From positions 3,534,001 through 3,598,000 of the forward strand of contig NC_133101.1 in NCBI RefSeq assembly GCF_022965805.1: 64,000 bases of DNA. Direction: 5' to 3'. Position numbers and translations under genes: made by a program. Below the pieces are notes generated by a model, which saw nothing but the letters and a program-made list of their open reading frames with translations, made no database searches and was not told the DNA's origin. Below, piece after piece: positions 47,338 to 59,399 of the stretch. Position 1 is the stretch's first letter. Each line of letters begins with the position of its first letter. This DNA comes from Primulina eburnea. Lineage: Eukaryota; Streptophyta; Magnoliopsida; Lamiales; Gesneriaceae.

Positions 47338-47559
47338 TGGGTGCATTTGAATTTAAGCATTTTTATTGTTTAGATAACTTAAATAAAAACTTTTAAAATT
47401 TATGTCCTATTTATTTACACTATAATTGTGTTAATCACAATCAATTTCAAATTTTCTTTATTTTTAAATCATGACAAGTTGCATTTCAAATGCATGTAAC
47501 TGTAATTTTCCACACAAGGATTTTCAGCTACTTTTTAAAAATTGGAGGGCTTAATAGCT

Positions 47560-48240
47560 TACTAAATTTTCTTGGAAGGTTTTATGCAACTTTGTAAATT
47601 CAATGGGGGTTGAATGCAATCCAACCCATCAACAAATAATTTATTCAAGAGCTTGACATAATTTTCGTCAATTTAGATAATAAAAAAATGGTTCAAAAAT
47701 CATGACAAGTTGCATCTCAAGTTCGTTTTACTACAATTTTCACGTAGGGGGTTTTCTTAACATAAAAGAAGGTTAAAAAATCATGGCAAACTGCATCTCA
47801 AGAGCAGAACCAGGATTTTAGAATAGATGAGTAGAAAAAATAAATAAATAATTATTTTTCGGTGGAAAAAGTTAGCATATATTTTGATTTTTTTAATGAA
47901 TGATTATAAAATTTATATTTAAAATGATATTATTTTAATTTTCTGTGGGGGCAAATTAAAGGTCGGTTTTCTGATTGCATTATGTATGTCAAAGTCTTGT
48001 TTCTATACAGTTGCATGCCTTTTTGGGACCAAGGATAATGACACATGATAGAGAAGACTTGTATTGTATAGAAGACTTGAGATATGTGCAAATAACATTT
48101 CACTATATTCGTGGAATAAAAATGGGTGGTACCTCAATTAAGCATTTATGAATTGAGATAAACAAACAAATTAAAAAAAAAGTAACTGAGAATAATTCAG
48201 TTTAAAACAGAAATAGATTGTAAATTAGCTTCTTCTTTTT
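47560..48240 (+). other. Duplicated spacer block before GRP copy 4
   Basis: Matches 10230-10935 closely, including spacer unit S at 47940-48235. No gene. Confidence 0.7.
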
Positions 48241-48605
48241 TAAAAAAGAAAAAAAACAATGGAAATTAGCTTTTATGTTCAATATTTCTGATACATTTAT
48301 TTAATTTATTTGTTCTTGATTAGGTTGAATTTTAATGGTTAAATTAATATTTATAGCTCCTAATTATTATGATTTTGTATGGTGTATAAGTGAAACCAAG
48401 GAATCGAATCCATACCTCAAATCCATTATATTCATTTTGTTCAAAATTAGAATATATGATTTAAATTATCTTTTGTTAGCTAAGTACAATATTTTTGCTT
48501 CAATTTCAAACCTACTCATCAACCTCATAATTTCATATGTATAGATTTCAAATATTTTGATTTGAAATCATCTCATACGTAAAAATCTATCAATCCAAAC
48601 CAATA
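48241..48605. other. Spacer and MITE remnant with internal deletion
   Basis: Continues the match to 10940-11410 but lacks a 106-bp piece covering the left end of the MITE. The junction is at the word TCGA (48404-48407). The right MITE end remains. Confidence 0.65.
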
Positions 48606-48739
48606 TAAGGAATTTCGTACAAAGTTTGCACCGATATTTTATGAAGCAATCTTTCAATTCACTCTCGGGCCGTGGGTTTCAATTTTTCAGCTCGGGAAAA
48701 AATAAATTAGAGCCTTGTACATATAACATGTACGTTCGC

Positions 48740-48970
48740 ATTTATTCTTTTTTTTATCGCAAAACATGTAATATTATTGAAATTAAAAAATATCATTTGT
48801 TACAAGATCTACAAACCAATAAGAAAATCTTTGGCTTCCAAACAAAGGAAGTTTGGTGAGAAATAGCAAAATGCGCCAGTGAATCTGCAACAACGTCCTC
48901 CATGTGCATAATGTGGTTTAAAGTGATTTCGTCACATATATTCTTATATATGTGAGTTTCATTGTTTTTT
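48740..48970 (-). pseudogene. LINE tail remnant (RNase H-like end)
   Basis: The minus strand encodes MEDVVADSLAHFAISHQTSF and VWKPKIF, the VADSLA-type C-terminal end of the RNase H domain seen in plant L1-type elements. Poly-T and TTATCGC on the plus side correspond to its 3' tail. Homologous copies are at 12620-12800 and 59400-59640. Truncated at the 5' side, as is usual for LINEs. Confidence 0.5.
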
Positions 48971-49372
48971 CCATGCATACGAAAATAATGATCGTGTGAT
49001 AAATCTTAATATAATACCCTAATGCTAACAACATCATAATAATAGTAATAACATTGATAACGATATGAGTAATAACAACTGTGTGTTGTTCATAATTATT
49101 ATAATAAAAATAATAACAATAAGAATATATTTTTGAAGAATCAATTTGTGTTCATCCACGGTAGATGATGGCAGACTCAAGATAAACTGTCAAGTATTCT
49201 AGAAACTTGAACCTCCTTATTTTTTTTTATACGAACCTCGAATATATCTTGTTCTGAATCTTTTACATATTTTATTGAATGAACTCGGTCATGTATCTTA
49301 TCAAAAGATATGTGATAACATATGTGAATTATCCCTTCGGTAGTTGGATTGAAGTGTAGATTTTCATTGATT
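48971..49372. other. 3' flank of GRP copy 4
   Basis: Matches 59640-60021 downstream of copy 5, so copies 4 and 5 form one duplication pair. No gene seen. Confidence 0.6.
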
Positions 49373-51092
49373 TCAAGGCTTGGCCTGCCGACCTTCTTGG
49401 CCGGCATAGGAACAGCACCAGCATCCGTAATTGCCATAATAAAAACTACAGCAGCCATATGGACAGCCAGTAACAGGTCCATATCCTGCTACTCTTTTTC
49501 CTCCAATTTGACATATGAACATCACACAGTTGTTAGGAAAAAAAAATTTTGTTAGGAACAATTTTTTTTTAAATGACATGTATTTTCGTTTTTAAAAATA
49601 GGGAAAAATAACAAAATTGATCCTGGAGTACATCTAATTGTGATATTGATCCGATTACTTGGAAAACTGTCGTATCAATCCAATAATTAGCTGAGAAAAA
49701 TAATATCAGTCTTTATATTTTATTCGAAAGTTTGGTTGTGGCCAACAAATTTTTAAATAAAAAAGAAAAAATAGCTAATTTATTCATCTACGTTATCATG
49801 TTTATTTTTTTTATCTTTTAACTCGCCAAAGGTGTGTTTTAATCCTTGAATTTGCGTATTTTTTTTATTTTTAGTCTTATTTCATCGGAATTAATATATT
49901 GCATGATGCAACACTGTAAAATAAAGACCAGATATCAATAAAATAATTTAAAAGTAAATTATAAGAATCAAGTAGTATTAAATTATTTTCAGATACTAAC
50001 ATATAATTTATTAGTGATCAATTATTAAAAACGGAAAAGGATAATATATTAATCTGATAATATAATTTTTTTTTAGAATAATGAGTATGATTCCGCATAA
50101 AATATCTTTGAGTTTTGGATACAATATTGAAAATTAAATTTCCTTTTAAAATAAAAACAAAGAAAGAAATACCACAATTAAGTCCAAAAACCATATTTTT
50201 TAAATATGACTTTTTTTTAACTCGGTCTAAACATTATTAATGAGTTTTTTTTAATGAGTTGGTCTCATGTGAGACAGTCTCACGGATCTTAATCTGTGAG
50301 ACGGGTCAACACTACACATATTCACAATAAAAAGTAATACTCTTAGCATAAAAAATAATACATTTCCATGAATAACTCAAATAAGAGATCTGTCTCACAA
50401 ATACGACCCGTGAGACCGTCTCACACAAGTTTTTGAGCTATTTGAAGCTCGATTCGATAAAAGCTCGTTTAATGAGGCTCGTTAAGTTAAACAAACCAAA
50501 CTCATGCTTTACAGTATTCGGCTCGTTAGTTCGTGAACATGTTCGTTGGTAAGTTCATGATTAATCTTTTAGATGAAAAAATAATAGTTTTGATATTTGA
50601 TTTATTGATTTTGCATATTATTTATGAAATATAGAAAAATCTATTAAATTTATTTATTAGAATGAATTTACAAATTTTAATAAGAATAATATATTTTTCT
50701 TTAAATATATAATTTATTTTTAATTAATTTAATGAAAATTTAAATGTATAATTCATATTTATTAAGTTTGTTTAGGCTCGATAAAGGCTTGAATATGCTC
50801 GTGAGTCATGCATATATTCGTTAAATAAAACTCGAGCTCGACTCGATTATAAACGAGCCAATCTCAAACATTCAAGTGTTTGGCTCGGCTCGACTTGATT
50901 ACATCCCTAGAAATGGTTATATAAAATAGTGCAAGTTGTCCTAACATAATAATATACACATTCAAAGTAAATATTCTTACCATAATCCTTGGTAATGGGA
51001 GTCTTAGTCAATTCCCTTGCAGCTACCTCGGAGGAAATGAGAAGAAATGTGGCAACTAAAATGCCAAGAGATAGAAGTCCCTTCAACAACAT
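49373..51092 (-). CDS. GRP copy 4: small secreted cysteine/glycine-rich peptide with long intron
   Basis: Exon 1 is 51092..50981 (GTAAG donor). Exon 2 most likely starts at 49485 after GTAGCAG and ends at the stop at 49373, giving 74 residues in phase 1. A second in-frame acceptor a little upstream (after TTGGAG) would add a few residues. The signal peptide starts MLLKGLLSLGILVATF and is followed by RELTKTPITKDYG. The tail has frame CX3CCX8CXCC, with loop SFYYGNYG, and ends AGQEGRQAKP. This CWCC form is closest to the classic plant GRP C-terminus. The 1495-nt intron holds a Mutator-like MITE and a CTCG-rich repeat. A TATA box lies at 51152-51159. Confidence 0.72.
50258..50434 (-). mobile_element. 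Mutator-like MITE inside the GRP copy 4 intron
   Basis: Reverse-orientation relative of the 181-bp elements at 60700-60880 and 62346-62526. Its ends carry GTGAGAC-CGTCTCAC palindromes, and the middle includes AAAAAGTAATACTCTTAGCAT. The exact ends and TSD are unclear because it abuts the next repeat. Confidence 0.75.
50435..50910. mobile_element. CTCG-rich non-autonomous element (hAT-like)
   Basis: About 475 bp with an end reading CTAGGGATGTAATCAAGTCG on the minus strand and dense GCTCG/CGAGC words near both ends, with an AT-rich centre. This pattern is common in plant hAT-type short elements. It lies in the GRP copy 4 intron and is absent from copies 1-3. Confidence 0.5.
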
Positions 51093-51151
51093 ATATATTC
51101 GGTTTGATTTTGAATAAGAACTAATGTAGGCATATTCAAGCCTCTGATTTA

Positions 51152-51159
51152 TATTTATA
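51152..51159 (-). promoter_or_regulatory. TATA box of GRP copy 4
   Basis: TATAAATA on the minus strand, 60 bp before the start codon; matches the copy 2 box. Confidence 0.6.
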
Positions 51160-51245
51160 GATACAAAATTTTGATATGGCCCTTGTTTATTTGGCTGTTG
51201 GGAAAATGTCTTTAATTAGCTTTGTATACTTCTAATTTAGTTTAA

Positions 51246-51542
51246 TTAACGACAATAACGTTTATCTAATTTGTAAACATAATCAGGAAATATGTGGTTA
51301 ACAAAGCCAGGTGGTTGTTCTACATAAACTTCCTCATTTAACATACCATTCAGAAAGGCAGATTTAACATTCATTTGATATACTTTGAAGTTTTTAAATG
51401 CTGCAAACGCTAGAAATATTCTAATGGTTTCTAATCTAGCAACCGGGGCGAAAGATTCATCAAAGTCTATTCCTTCCTCCTGTCTATATCCTTGAGCCAC
51501 TAGACGGGCCTTATTCCTTATGATTAAGCCACTTTCATTCAT
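51246..51542 (-). pseudogene. Copia RT, N-terminal fragment
   Basis: Encodes [39 protein letters not shown] and [18 protein letters not shown], the start of a copia RT. The sequence stops after YVYKLDKRY, before the catalytic YVDD. Confidence 0.88.
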
Positions 51543-51656
51543 TTTGTTTCTATAAACCCATCTAGTTCCAATTATATTGGCATCATTAGGTCAAGATACT
51601 AAGTGCCATACTCTGTTTCTTTCAAACTGATTAAGTTCTTCTTGCATGGCTTCTAT

Positions 51657-52526
51657 CTAGTTTGTATCTAGAAGAGCATCATCAATTTTCTTAGGTTCAA
51701 TTTGAGAAACGAAAGCAACCTGCAAAAATTCACTTATCATTTGATTTCTAGTTCTAAGAGGAGCAGTAGGGTTACCGATGACCAGCTCGAGTGGATGATC
51801 CTTTTTCCACCGGAGACATGGTCCATATTGATCTTCCTCGGTTGGTTGAATGATGTCATTTTCTTGTTCTGTTGCCTCTTCTTCCAGTGGTGTATTCTGC
51901 GGTTGATAGTTGTTCTCTGGATCATTTGTTTGTTGACAATTTTCTTGACCGGTTGGATTTTCTTTGGAGAGTGTTTCACCTGTTCTTCGTATGTTTATTT
52001 CATCCTCATCGTTGCTAGCTTCAAGGTCAGCAGCTTCAAAATTATTTATCAGATCATGCATGTTGCTATTGCTATTGTCATGACATATGGATGATTCATC
52101 GAATACAACATGTATGGATTCTTCGACAGTGAGAGATTTTTGATTATATACTCTATATGCTTTACTTACTGCTGAGTATCCCAGAAAGATGCCGTTTTCA
52201 GCCTTTACATCAAATGCAGTGAGATGTATTTTGCCATTTATGTGAATAAAGCACTTACAGCCAAAGATGCGAAAATACCCCACTTCTGGCACTTTGCCGG
52301 TCCATATTTCATATGGAGTCTTTTCATGATTTTTATTAATCATAGATCGATTCTGAGTAAAACAAGCTGTGTTAATGGCTTCAGCCCAAAATCTTTGCGA
52401 GATACCGGATTCAGCCAGCATGGTTCTAGCTGCTTCTTTCAATGTGCGGTTTCTTCTTTCTGCTACTCCATTTTGTTTGGGGGGATCTTGCAGCTGATAG
52501 CTCGTGTTTAATCCCATGATCTTCAA
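51657..52526 (-). pseudogene. Copia integrase, C-terminal part
   Basis: Begins in the stretch PKQNGVAERRNRTLKEAART, which holds the third catalytic residue (E), followed by the GKVPEVGYFRIFGCKCF integrase tail and an acidic linker. Ends at a stop near 51657, where the RT linker would read a tryptophan (WIEAMQEE). It overlaps the previous integrase frame at 52426-52526, marking a frameshift. Confidence 0.85.
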
Positions 52527-53316
52527 GATAGGATGATAGATATTTGTTCAGAAATTCAGTTCCTCTATCACTTCTGATTCTGTTGATATTTTCCCTTTTC
52601 TCATTGTGAAGTCTCTTGAGCAGCTTGATTAGATGATCAGCAGTTTGATCTTTGGATCCAAGAAATAGTACCCATGTAAATCTAGAATAATCATCAATGA
52701 CGACCAGAGTGTATTTCTTTCCCCCTAAGCTCATTACCGGGATTGGTCCAAATAGATCCATGTGAAGAAGGTCTAGACATCTGGTTGAAGAGTTTCTACC
52801 TTTGCCTTTGAAGGTTGATCGAACCTGTTTTCCAAGCTGACAAGCATTGCATACTTTATCTTTGGCAAAGTCAACGTTAGGCAGTCCAGATACTAGTTTA
52901 AGCTTACTAATGGTAGCAATTGATTTGAAATTTAGATGATTCAGTCTTTTATGCCATAGCCAATTTTTATTTCCATTTAAAGCAACGAAACAGATAGATG
53001 CATTTAAATTTTGATCATTCCATTCTACCCTATAGGTATTTTGACTTCGATAACCAGTCAACACAGTATAACCTGTATTGGTTTTAACCATGCATTTTTC
53101 TTTATGAAATTCAACCGTGTACCCATTGTCACAAAGTTGACTTATACTGATCAGATTGTAGCATAAGTTTTCTACTAAAAGAATATCTTTGATAATAATT
53201 TTGCCATTAGTAATCTTACCCTTACCCATAGCTTTACCTTTAGAGTTGTCACCGAAAGTGATTGTTGGTCCTTTGAGATCTACAATTTCTGATAAGAGAT
53301 CTTTATTTCCAGTCAT
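52426..53316 (-). pseudogene. Copia protease end and integrase core
   Basis: Contains the protease C-terminal part, the GAG-pre-integrase motif (WHKRLNHLNFKSI, CNACQLGKQ) and integrase catalytic residues in LLHMDLFGPIP and RIRSDRGTEF. The frame is lost just before the E-containing NGVAERRNR motif. Confidence 0.88.
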
Positions 53317-53405
53317 ATGTCTTGAGCATCCACTGTCTAGGAACCATGATGACTTTTCTATGTTTTTCTTCTTTAGTTCCTGACAATGAAAGATTGGTAC
53401 CCCTT

Positions 53406-55097
53406 TTATTTGGGTCCAGGGTTAATTAGACCCTTAGGAACCCACACTTGAATTATCCTTGCGGATTTTTTGTGATGTGTTCCAGGGTAATCATGATCGA
53501 AAGCATACTCTGGTGAATGCAGTATATGTTGTTTGGGCCTTTGATTATCATCATTCAATCTATACCTCTTTTGAACTGGTCGGCAATTGTAGTAATTGTA
53601 AGGTCTGATTCTTGAGTGATATCTGGTTGACCCTTCGTATCCAGTTGGATTTGGCCTGGGTTTGCGCCAATATTGTTTGGATTCATCACTCTGAACATAA
53701 CCCAAACCACATCGCCTCCCATTGTTCTTAAGATTTATGTTTTGAATGCCTTGTACCATAGGCTCATTATGTTCATATACCGAGCTAGATCTGACAAATT
53801 TAATTGATCTTAAACTGTCTTTTTCTAGCAACGGTTGAGTTGAAGCTTCTGAGGAATTACAATCATTTATGCCGTAACCAAGTCCAGTTCTATCTCCGGC
53901 TGGTTTCTGCATTTCATGTATCTTATCAAGAGAAGCAGAGGACTTGTTCCACATGTTGATGGTGCTTAATAAACGTTTGTTTTCTTTTAAAGTAGCATGA
54001 AACAATTTTCGTAAATCATCATTCTCAGCTGCTATCAGACTTAGCTTGACTTTTAAACTTTCAACCTCTTTGTGCTGCGAACAGCTGGAGAGAGTTAGTT
54101 TATTTTTCAAGTCTTTCTTTTCTGCATCAGCTTCATTGAATTTCATATATAGTCCTTTGAACTCATTTACCATGTCGTTAAGTGCTGTAACAAGATCTTC
54201 ACGTGTAAATTCTTCAGAATTAAAATCAAATACCATTTCATCAGTAGCTTCTTGATCTTCCTTGGCCATAAGACATTCGACTCTTTCGTCTTCACTTTCA
54301 CTCGAATATTCTTCAGAAGAAGACTTTTCTGATTCTGTTTCAGCCCATTTGCCTTTGTCTTCTTCTGCAACCAAAACTTTCTGATTCCTTTTCTTGATGA
54401 ATTTCTTGTCGTTTTTGAATCGTCTTCTATTCTCCGGTTTCTTTTCGTCCTTCTTTGGCTTATTGCATTCTGCAATAAAATGTCCCTTCTTTCCACAGTT
54501 AAAACACCCTTGACCATCCTCAGTATAGTCCTTTTTAAAATAAGGTTTATTCATTTGAGATTGATTTTTGCGCATAAATTTACCAAATTTTTTAACAAAC
54601 AGAGACATGGCTTCATTGCTTAGTTGCTCAGCCGATTCCTTACTTGTGGACTCTTCGACCGGAAGAGTCACTGTAGCTGCTGCCAAGACTTTTGTTTGTT
54701 GGGTTATGGACGACTCTTCTTCAGTTCGTATCCCTAGCTCAAATTCATATGCCTTGAGATCAGCAAATAGATCATGTAGTTCCAGTTTGTTTAGATCTTT
54801 GGATTCTCGCATAGCTATTGTTTTCACATCCCATTCTCTGGGAAGAGCTCTCATGACTTTTAAAGCAATTTCTCTGTTGGAGTACTCTTTTCCAAGTGAG
54901 GTGAGTTCGATGATAATGCTGCTGAATCGCTCATCAAATTCTGCAAGAGTTTCTCCTGGCTTCATCTTTGCATTGTCGAATTTCTGAATAGCCACTGTCA
55001 GTTTGTTCTCTTTGGTCTGATCATTTCCTTCGCACAGTTGAGTGAGTTTTTCCCATATTTCTTTTGCAGTGGTGCAGGTCTTGATTTTGGCGAACAT
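53406..55097 (-). pseudogene. Copia gag with zinc knuckle
   Basis: A 563-codon frame. It has a UBN2-like gag domain (IQKFDNAKMKPGETLAEFDE), a zinc knuckle (CFNCGKKGHFIAEC, about residues 200-213), a lysine/glutamate-rich region and a second coiled-coil stretch (about 300-390). The N-terminal part is separated by a frameshift near 55100 and a stop at 55148. Confidence 0.85.
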
Positions 55098-55147
55098 GTT
55101 CTTTTTGCTACGTTGCCTAAGTTTGCTTTCTTTTTATCTTCAGCGGT

Positions 55148-55360
55148 TCATTCAGATCTGTGCTTCTCTATCATTTGAAGAGCACCTTCAGTTACACCAA
55201 AAGCTGTGTTTGCCTTCATTATCTTCATTGGTCCATCAGTAATTACAAACCACATATCGTCATCCTGTGCTGCTAAATGTGCCTGCATGCGAATTTTCCA
55301 ATCATCATAGTCTTCTTTGGAGAACATAGGGATTTTATTAAAAGATGCCATATTGCTCAA
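55148..55360 (-). pseudogene. Copia gag N-terminus
   Basis: A 70-codon start (MSNMASFNKIPMFSKEDYDD) that stops at TGA where WTAEDKKK-type sequence would follow. The same reading continues after the stop, then shifts frame near 55100. Confidence 0.8.
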
Positions 55361-55386
55361 GAAATATCAATGCTTGAGAAGAACCC

Positions 55387-55398
55387 GCTCTGATACCA
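55387..55398 (-). other. Primer-binding site of the copia element
   Basis: TGGTATCAGAGC on the minus strand, 2 nt from the 5' LTR; complementary to initiator tRNA-Met. Confidence 0.88.
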
Positions 55399-55400
55399 AT

Positions 55401-56532
55401 TGTTAGGATCGAGAAAGAGTTAAGAGGGGGGGGTTGAATGAACTCTTTCACAATTTCTTTTCTAAAATGTATTTTCAACCGTTTTTAGGTGGTTCGAAAA
55501 ACTCCTTTCTCAAACGGTCGAAAGAGGTGAACCACAAAAATGTGCGAAAGATGGTTCACTTCCTTTTGACAGATATTTCTTAAATATTTAACAATCTAAA
55601 CAACAAGGATATGAATAAAAGATTGCATAAGGTAAGAGGCACAGTATTTTATGGATGTTCGGAGATTGAATACTCCTACGTCACCCTTTCTTTCTTTGGT
55701 AGGAAGGAATGCACTAAAAGACTTTGACTTTACAAATCGTTTGTAACAGCCCAATCCAATCAGGACTTATCCCATTGCCTGTTTTGGAACTCCTAGTGAT
55801 CACTTTACACTTCTGGATATTTAAGAACCCTTGGTTCACCAGACTTCAAAACTTCAATCAAGTAACCATAGATTATTGATAGAACAGTAGTTTGTTTTTG
55901 GTAGCACGAAAGGATCCTTAAATGATCAAATGTGTTTTTGTTGAGCTACGTGCAGAAGAGCGATAAAAGTGTAGACTGTGAAGGCGCTCAAAAATCTTTT
56001 TGAAGGCAAGCTGAAAGACTTCTTTCAATCAGTGTTAGAGTTGTGTAGCTTGCCCGCCGATAGCTTGCATTCTTCTTAGATGATATAGCCGAACAATGTA
56101 ACGGTCAGAAAGTACAGTTACCGTAAACCTGAGCTCCTGAATCAGATGAGTCACTTTCTCATTTATGAGCAATAAATGCTCGCATTTAAACTTCCTTTTT
56201 CTTATCATAAATTTGAAGCTCTTTACTTGAGGTTTACTCCTTTGAGCGACTGTACATACAGCAGTAGGTTATGAAAACTGTCTCTGAACATCTTTTCTAG
56301 GAAAGAGATATAAATGCACATCTTCCTTGGAATTGATGTGAGATCGTTGACTTCGAGAATTTGAATGCTTTCAACCGGTCAGGGAATGTTGGAAAGCAAT
56401 AAGTAGATCTCTTAAATGAAACGGCTGAACCATAAAGAGTAGGCGGTTGAAAACTAGCGGTTGAGAATTTCTAACCGCGGTTGATTTCTAATTTATCATA
56501 TACCAAAATTCCTGAAATTTCATTTCTTAACA
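55401..56532 (-). repeat. Copia 5' LTR, 1132 bp
   Basis: Begins TGTTAAGAAATG and ends GATCCTAACA on the minus strand, with TGTTA/TAACA inverted ends. No TSD can be checked because the 3' LTR is lost. Confidence 0.75.
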
Positions 56533-57925
56533 GCAGGTAAATTTTTTAGATATAAATTTAAAGTTGGAAAGATTTTTACCAGATAAAGATATAAGATTTG
56601 ATACGATAATTATCAGAGATTTAAAATTTGATTCAAAAATTCAAACGCGAGAAGATAATACACGATCTCGATAGCAGTCACCCCTCTATAAATAGGAGAA
56701 GCTCCCATTCAGAATTTGCACATCAAATTTTGAGTTTTTCTCTCCAATTTTCGAAATTCCTCTCCAAAATTCTGCACGAGTTATCAAAATTTAGTTGAAG
56801 TTCAGAAATTCGTTTCTCTTACTCGGGTACTCGGAATCCAATCTCTACCGTTCATATTGTGCTTCCATATGTTTCAAATAACATATCCAAATTTTGGCCA
56901 AATCCAACGGTTACTATTTAAGAAAATTGCTCCGATTCTAGGTGGGAAACAATATACCTATGATTTTTCATCCATAAACATGTTAAAACGACTCGAACCC
57001 GATCTTCACCGTTCATAATTTATTCGACCAATGTTTGAACGTACTGTGAAATTTTGAGCCTGATCCAACGTCTCAATAAGGCGCAAAGAATTTTTCAAGA
57101 CGGCTGATTTTCCGGGCGATGTGCTGCTGCGTTTTCGAAGAGTCGGTTGCATGATTCTTTTATGATTTTCGAATTCTTCGTGATTTTCTTCAAGAATTAA
57201 AGTAAGTGGGTTTGTTTTAAATGTGTAAATTTAGGTTATGCATTTCGTTTGTTTTAAAATTCGGTCGAGTACAAATTTTTCTACTCTTTCTGGTTAAGAT
57301 TTTTGGCATGAGTAATGTTTTGACACTGTGAGAATTCAACTTGATATGGGTGAGGATCCCAACCATGACGTACCCTTATGCGGTGGGGGATATAACCGTT
57401 ATACGGCCTCGCCCCCTTAGAGGAGTAAAAATTAGGGATTGATATTAGTAAACCATTGAAAGTAGATGAATCTCAGTGTCTGGTTAATGATGTGCACGTG
57501 GTATGAGTCATGTTATGAAAGTTGTATGTTTCGATTTTTTTTTTTTTGCATTTTGTTATGTTGTACTCGAACAACCCCCACTTGCTGAGTATTTCCCAAA
57601 ATACTCACTCCTTACCATATCCTCCCAGATAAATCAAAAGAAGAAATAGAGAGAAGAATCAAACACCAGTTTTTGAACTGAAAGTGGACGAATGAAGAAT
57701 TTTAATTAGGAATATGTTCTTGTAAGTTTTAATTCAAGTTGTAAACGCTTTCGTAGATTTTTTATCGTTTTCAGAGTTACTACTGTAAAGACGATTACAT
57801 TTTTATGGTATTTATGATATATAATCTGGTTTTGGTTTATAATGTACTACGAGGCTTGTTGTTTAGTAATTATATGATTGTTGAATAACGCAGGTGTCGA
57901 CTAACCCCGGTCTCGGAACGTGACA
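56533..57925 (+). mobile_element. Gypsy LTR, 5' part missing
   Basis: Carries CTATAAATAGGAG (TATA) near 56686 and ends GGTCTCGGAACGTGACA at 57925. Segments near 57340-57430 resemble the chromovirus LTR in reverse (CTCGCCCCCTTAGAGGAGT). No primer site follows; the spacer common to the GRP blocks resumes instead. It is therefore a solo or 3' LTR cut at its left by the copia LTR. Confidence 0.6.
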
Positions 57926-58235
57926 AAACAAACAAATAAAAAACACATGTAACTAAGAATAATTCAGTTTAAAACAAAAATAGATTGTAAATTATCTTTT
58001 TTAAAAAAAAAAAACAATGTAAATTAGCTTTTATGTTCAATATTTCTGATACATTTATTTAATTTATTTGTTCTTGATTAGGTTGAATTTTAATGGTTAT
58101 TAAATTAATATTTATAGCTCCTAATTATTATGATTTTGTATGGTGTATAAGTGAAACCAAGGAATCGAGATAAAGTGCCGGAAAAAGAGAAGAAATATCC
58201 TGCACAAATTCCCCAAATCTCGGTCTCTTTTAGTT
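57926..58235 (+). other. Spacer block before GRP copy 5
   Basis: Matches 10850-11160 and 48160-48400. The left half of spacer unit S is missing, displaced by the gypsy LTR. Confidence 0.65.
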
Positions 58236-58475
58236 TGCATTTGGTTTGAAGAATTTGAGTGTATTTGATTTCAAATCCATACCTCAAATCCATTATATTC
58301 ATTTTGTTCAAAATTAGAATATATGATTTAAAATATCTTTTGTTAGCTAAATACAATATTTTTGCTTCAATTTCAAATCTACTCATCAACCTCATAATTT
58401 CATATGTATAGGTTTCAAATACTTTGATTTGAAATCATTTCATGCGTCAAAATTTATCAACCCAAACACAACCTA
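58236..58475. mobile_element. MITE copy related to 11166-11408
   Basis: GCATTTGGTTTGA at the left and AACCCAAACACAACC at the right; full length in this block. Confidence 0.55.
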
Positions 58476-59399
58476 GGAACAATTTGCGGCCAATATTGTG
58501 AAGACCTGGGAGAGAAAAAATAATTGACAACGGGGGCATAAGTTGTACGTTGAAGACTTTGCATATAAATTTGACAGAACCTTTATATTTCCACAATCAA
58601 TTTCTTCTCTCCAATGTTATGAGCCACATTCTTCCACATTGTAACTCGAATAACCACTAATACTTGTCTATGAAAGAGATTTCAATCGACATCTGACATA
58701 TCCTCCCGTTTCTTCCACTCAAGTGGTAGATACAACTTTTAATCGTACACATAGTTGTCGATCAGTATTATCTTGAAAGAGAAATTTTTTCCATCATATT
58801 TCACAATTTCATGTATCAGTTTTAAATTCAACCTATCGCTATGATACTAGTTGTTTGAATAAAGTCTCGATTTTAATTATCTAAATAGATAAAAATTAGT
58901 AAAAATAAAATAAGCACAAGAATACACCAGATTTGATAGTATTTCACCGAGGGTTACGTCCACTTGACACAAATGCAAATTTTCACTATATTGAAATCAA
59001 TAATGCAATGAGAATTGCAAGAGTCTCTCCTCTGAGAAATATTTTTCTGCTCTATCTGAGTACGATAATGATACAATAATTGTTATCAACCAATATAAAT
59101 AATAGTTTTCAAAAGGGAAATGGTTTTAATGAGGAAGATCAAATGCTACATAAAATTTTCAAAATAAGAATGAAATATCGGTAAGTAATTCAATGAAAAT
59201 ACAAACATGATAAATGTATTGGATTTCAAGATAAGAACACACAAGTACAGGCAAAAATTAAATATAAAATAAACCAAGCGATGAGAAAAAGTTTGAAATG
59301 GTCTATTTACCTCCACTTATATTTATATATATGCATCCAAAACGTTGGTAAGTTGAGTTCAACTACCCTTAAGGCATTGCATTTATCCAGCGATTCACA
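58476..59399. other. Duplicated AT-rich DNA
   Basis: Matches 11410-12560 in part. About 58560-58860 also matches 63400-63600 and 63930-64000, and serves there as the empty site for the solo LTR at 63603. No gene. Confidence 0.55.

Larger units (their letters stand above)
51261..56532 (-). mobile_element. Ty1/copia element, 3' half truncated
   Basis: From the 5' side on the minus strand: LTR (56532-55401), tRNA-Met primer site, gag, protease and integrase, and the start of RT. It breaks off within RT at about 51261, directly beside GRP copy 4 upstream DNA. The rest of RT, RNase H and the 3' LTR are missing. Stops and frameshifts occur in every domain. The gag and LTR style suggests a SIRE-like lineage. 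Confidence 0.88.
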
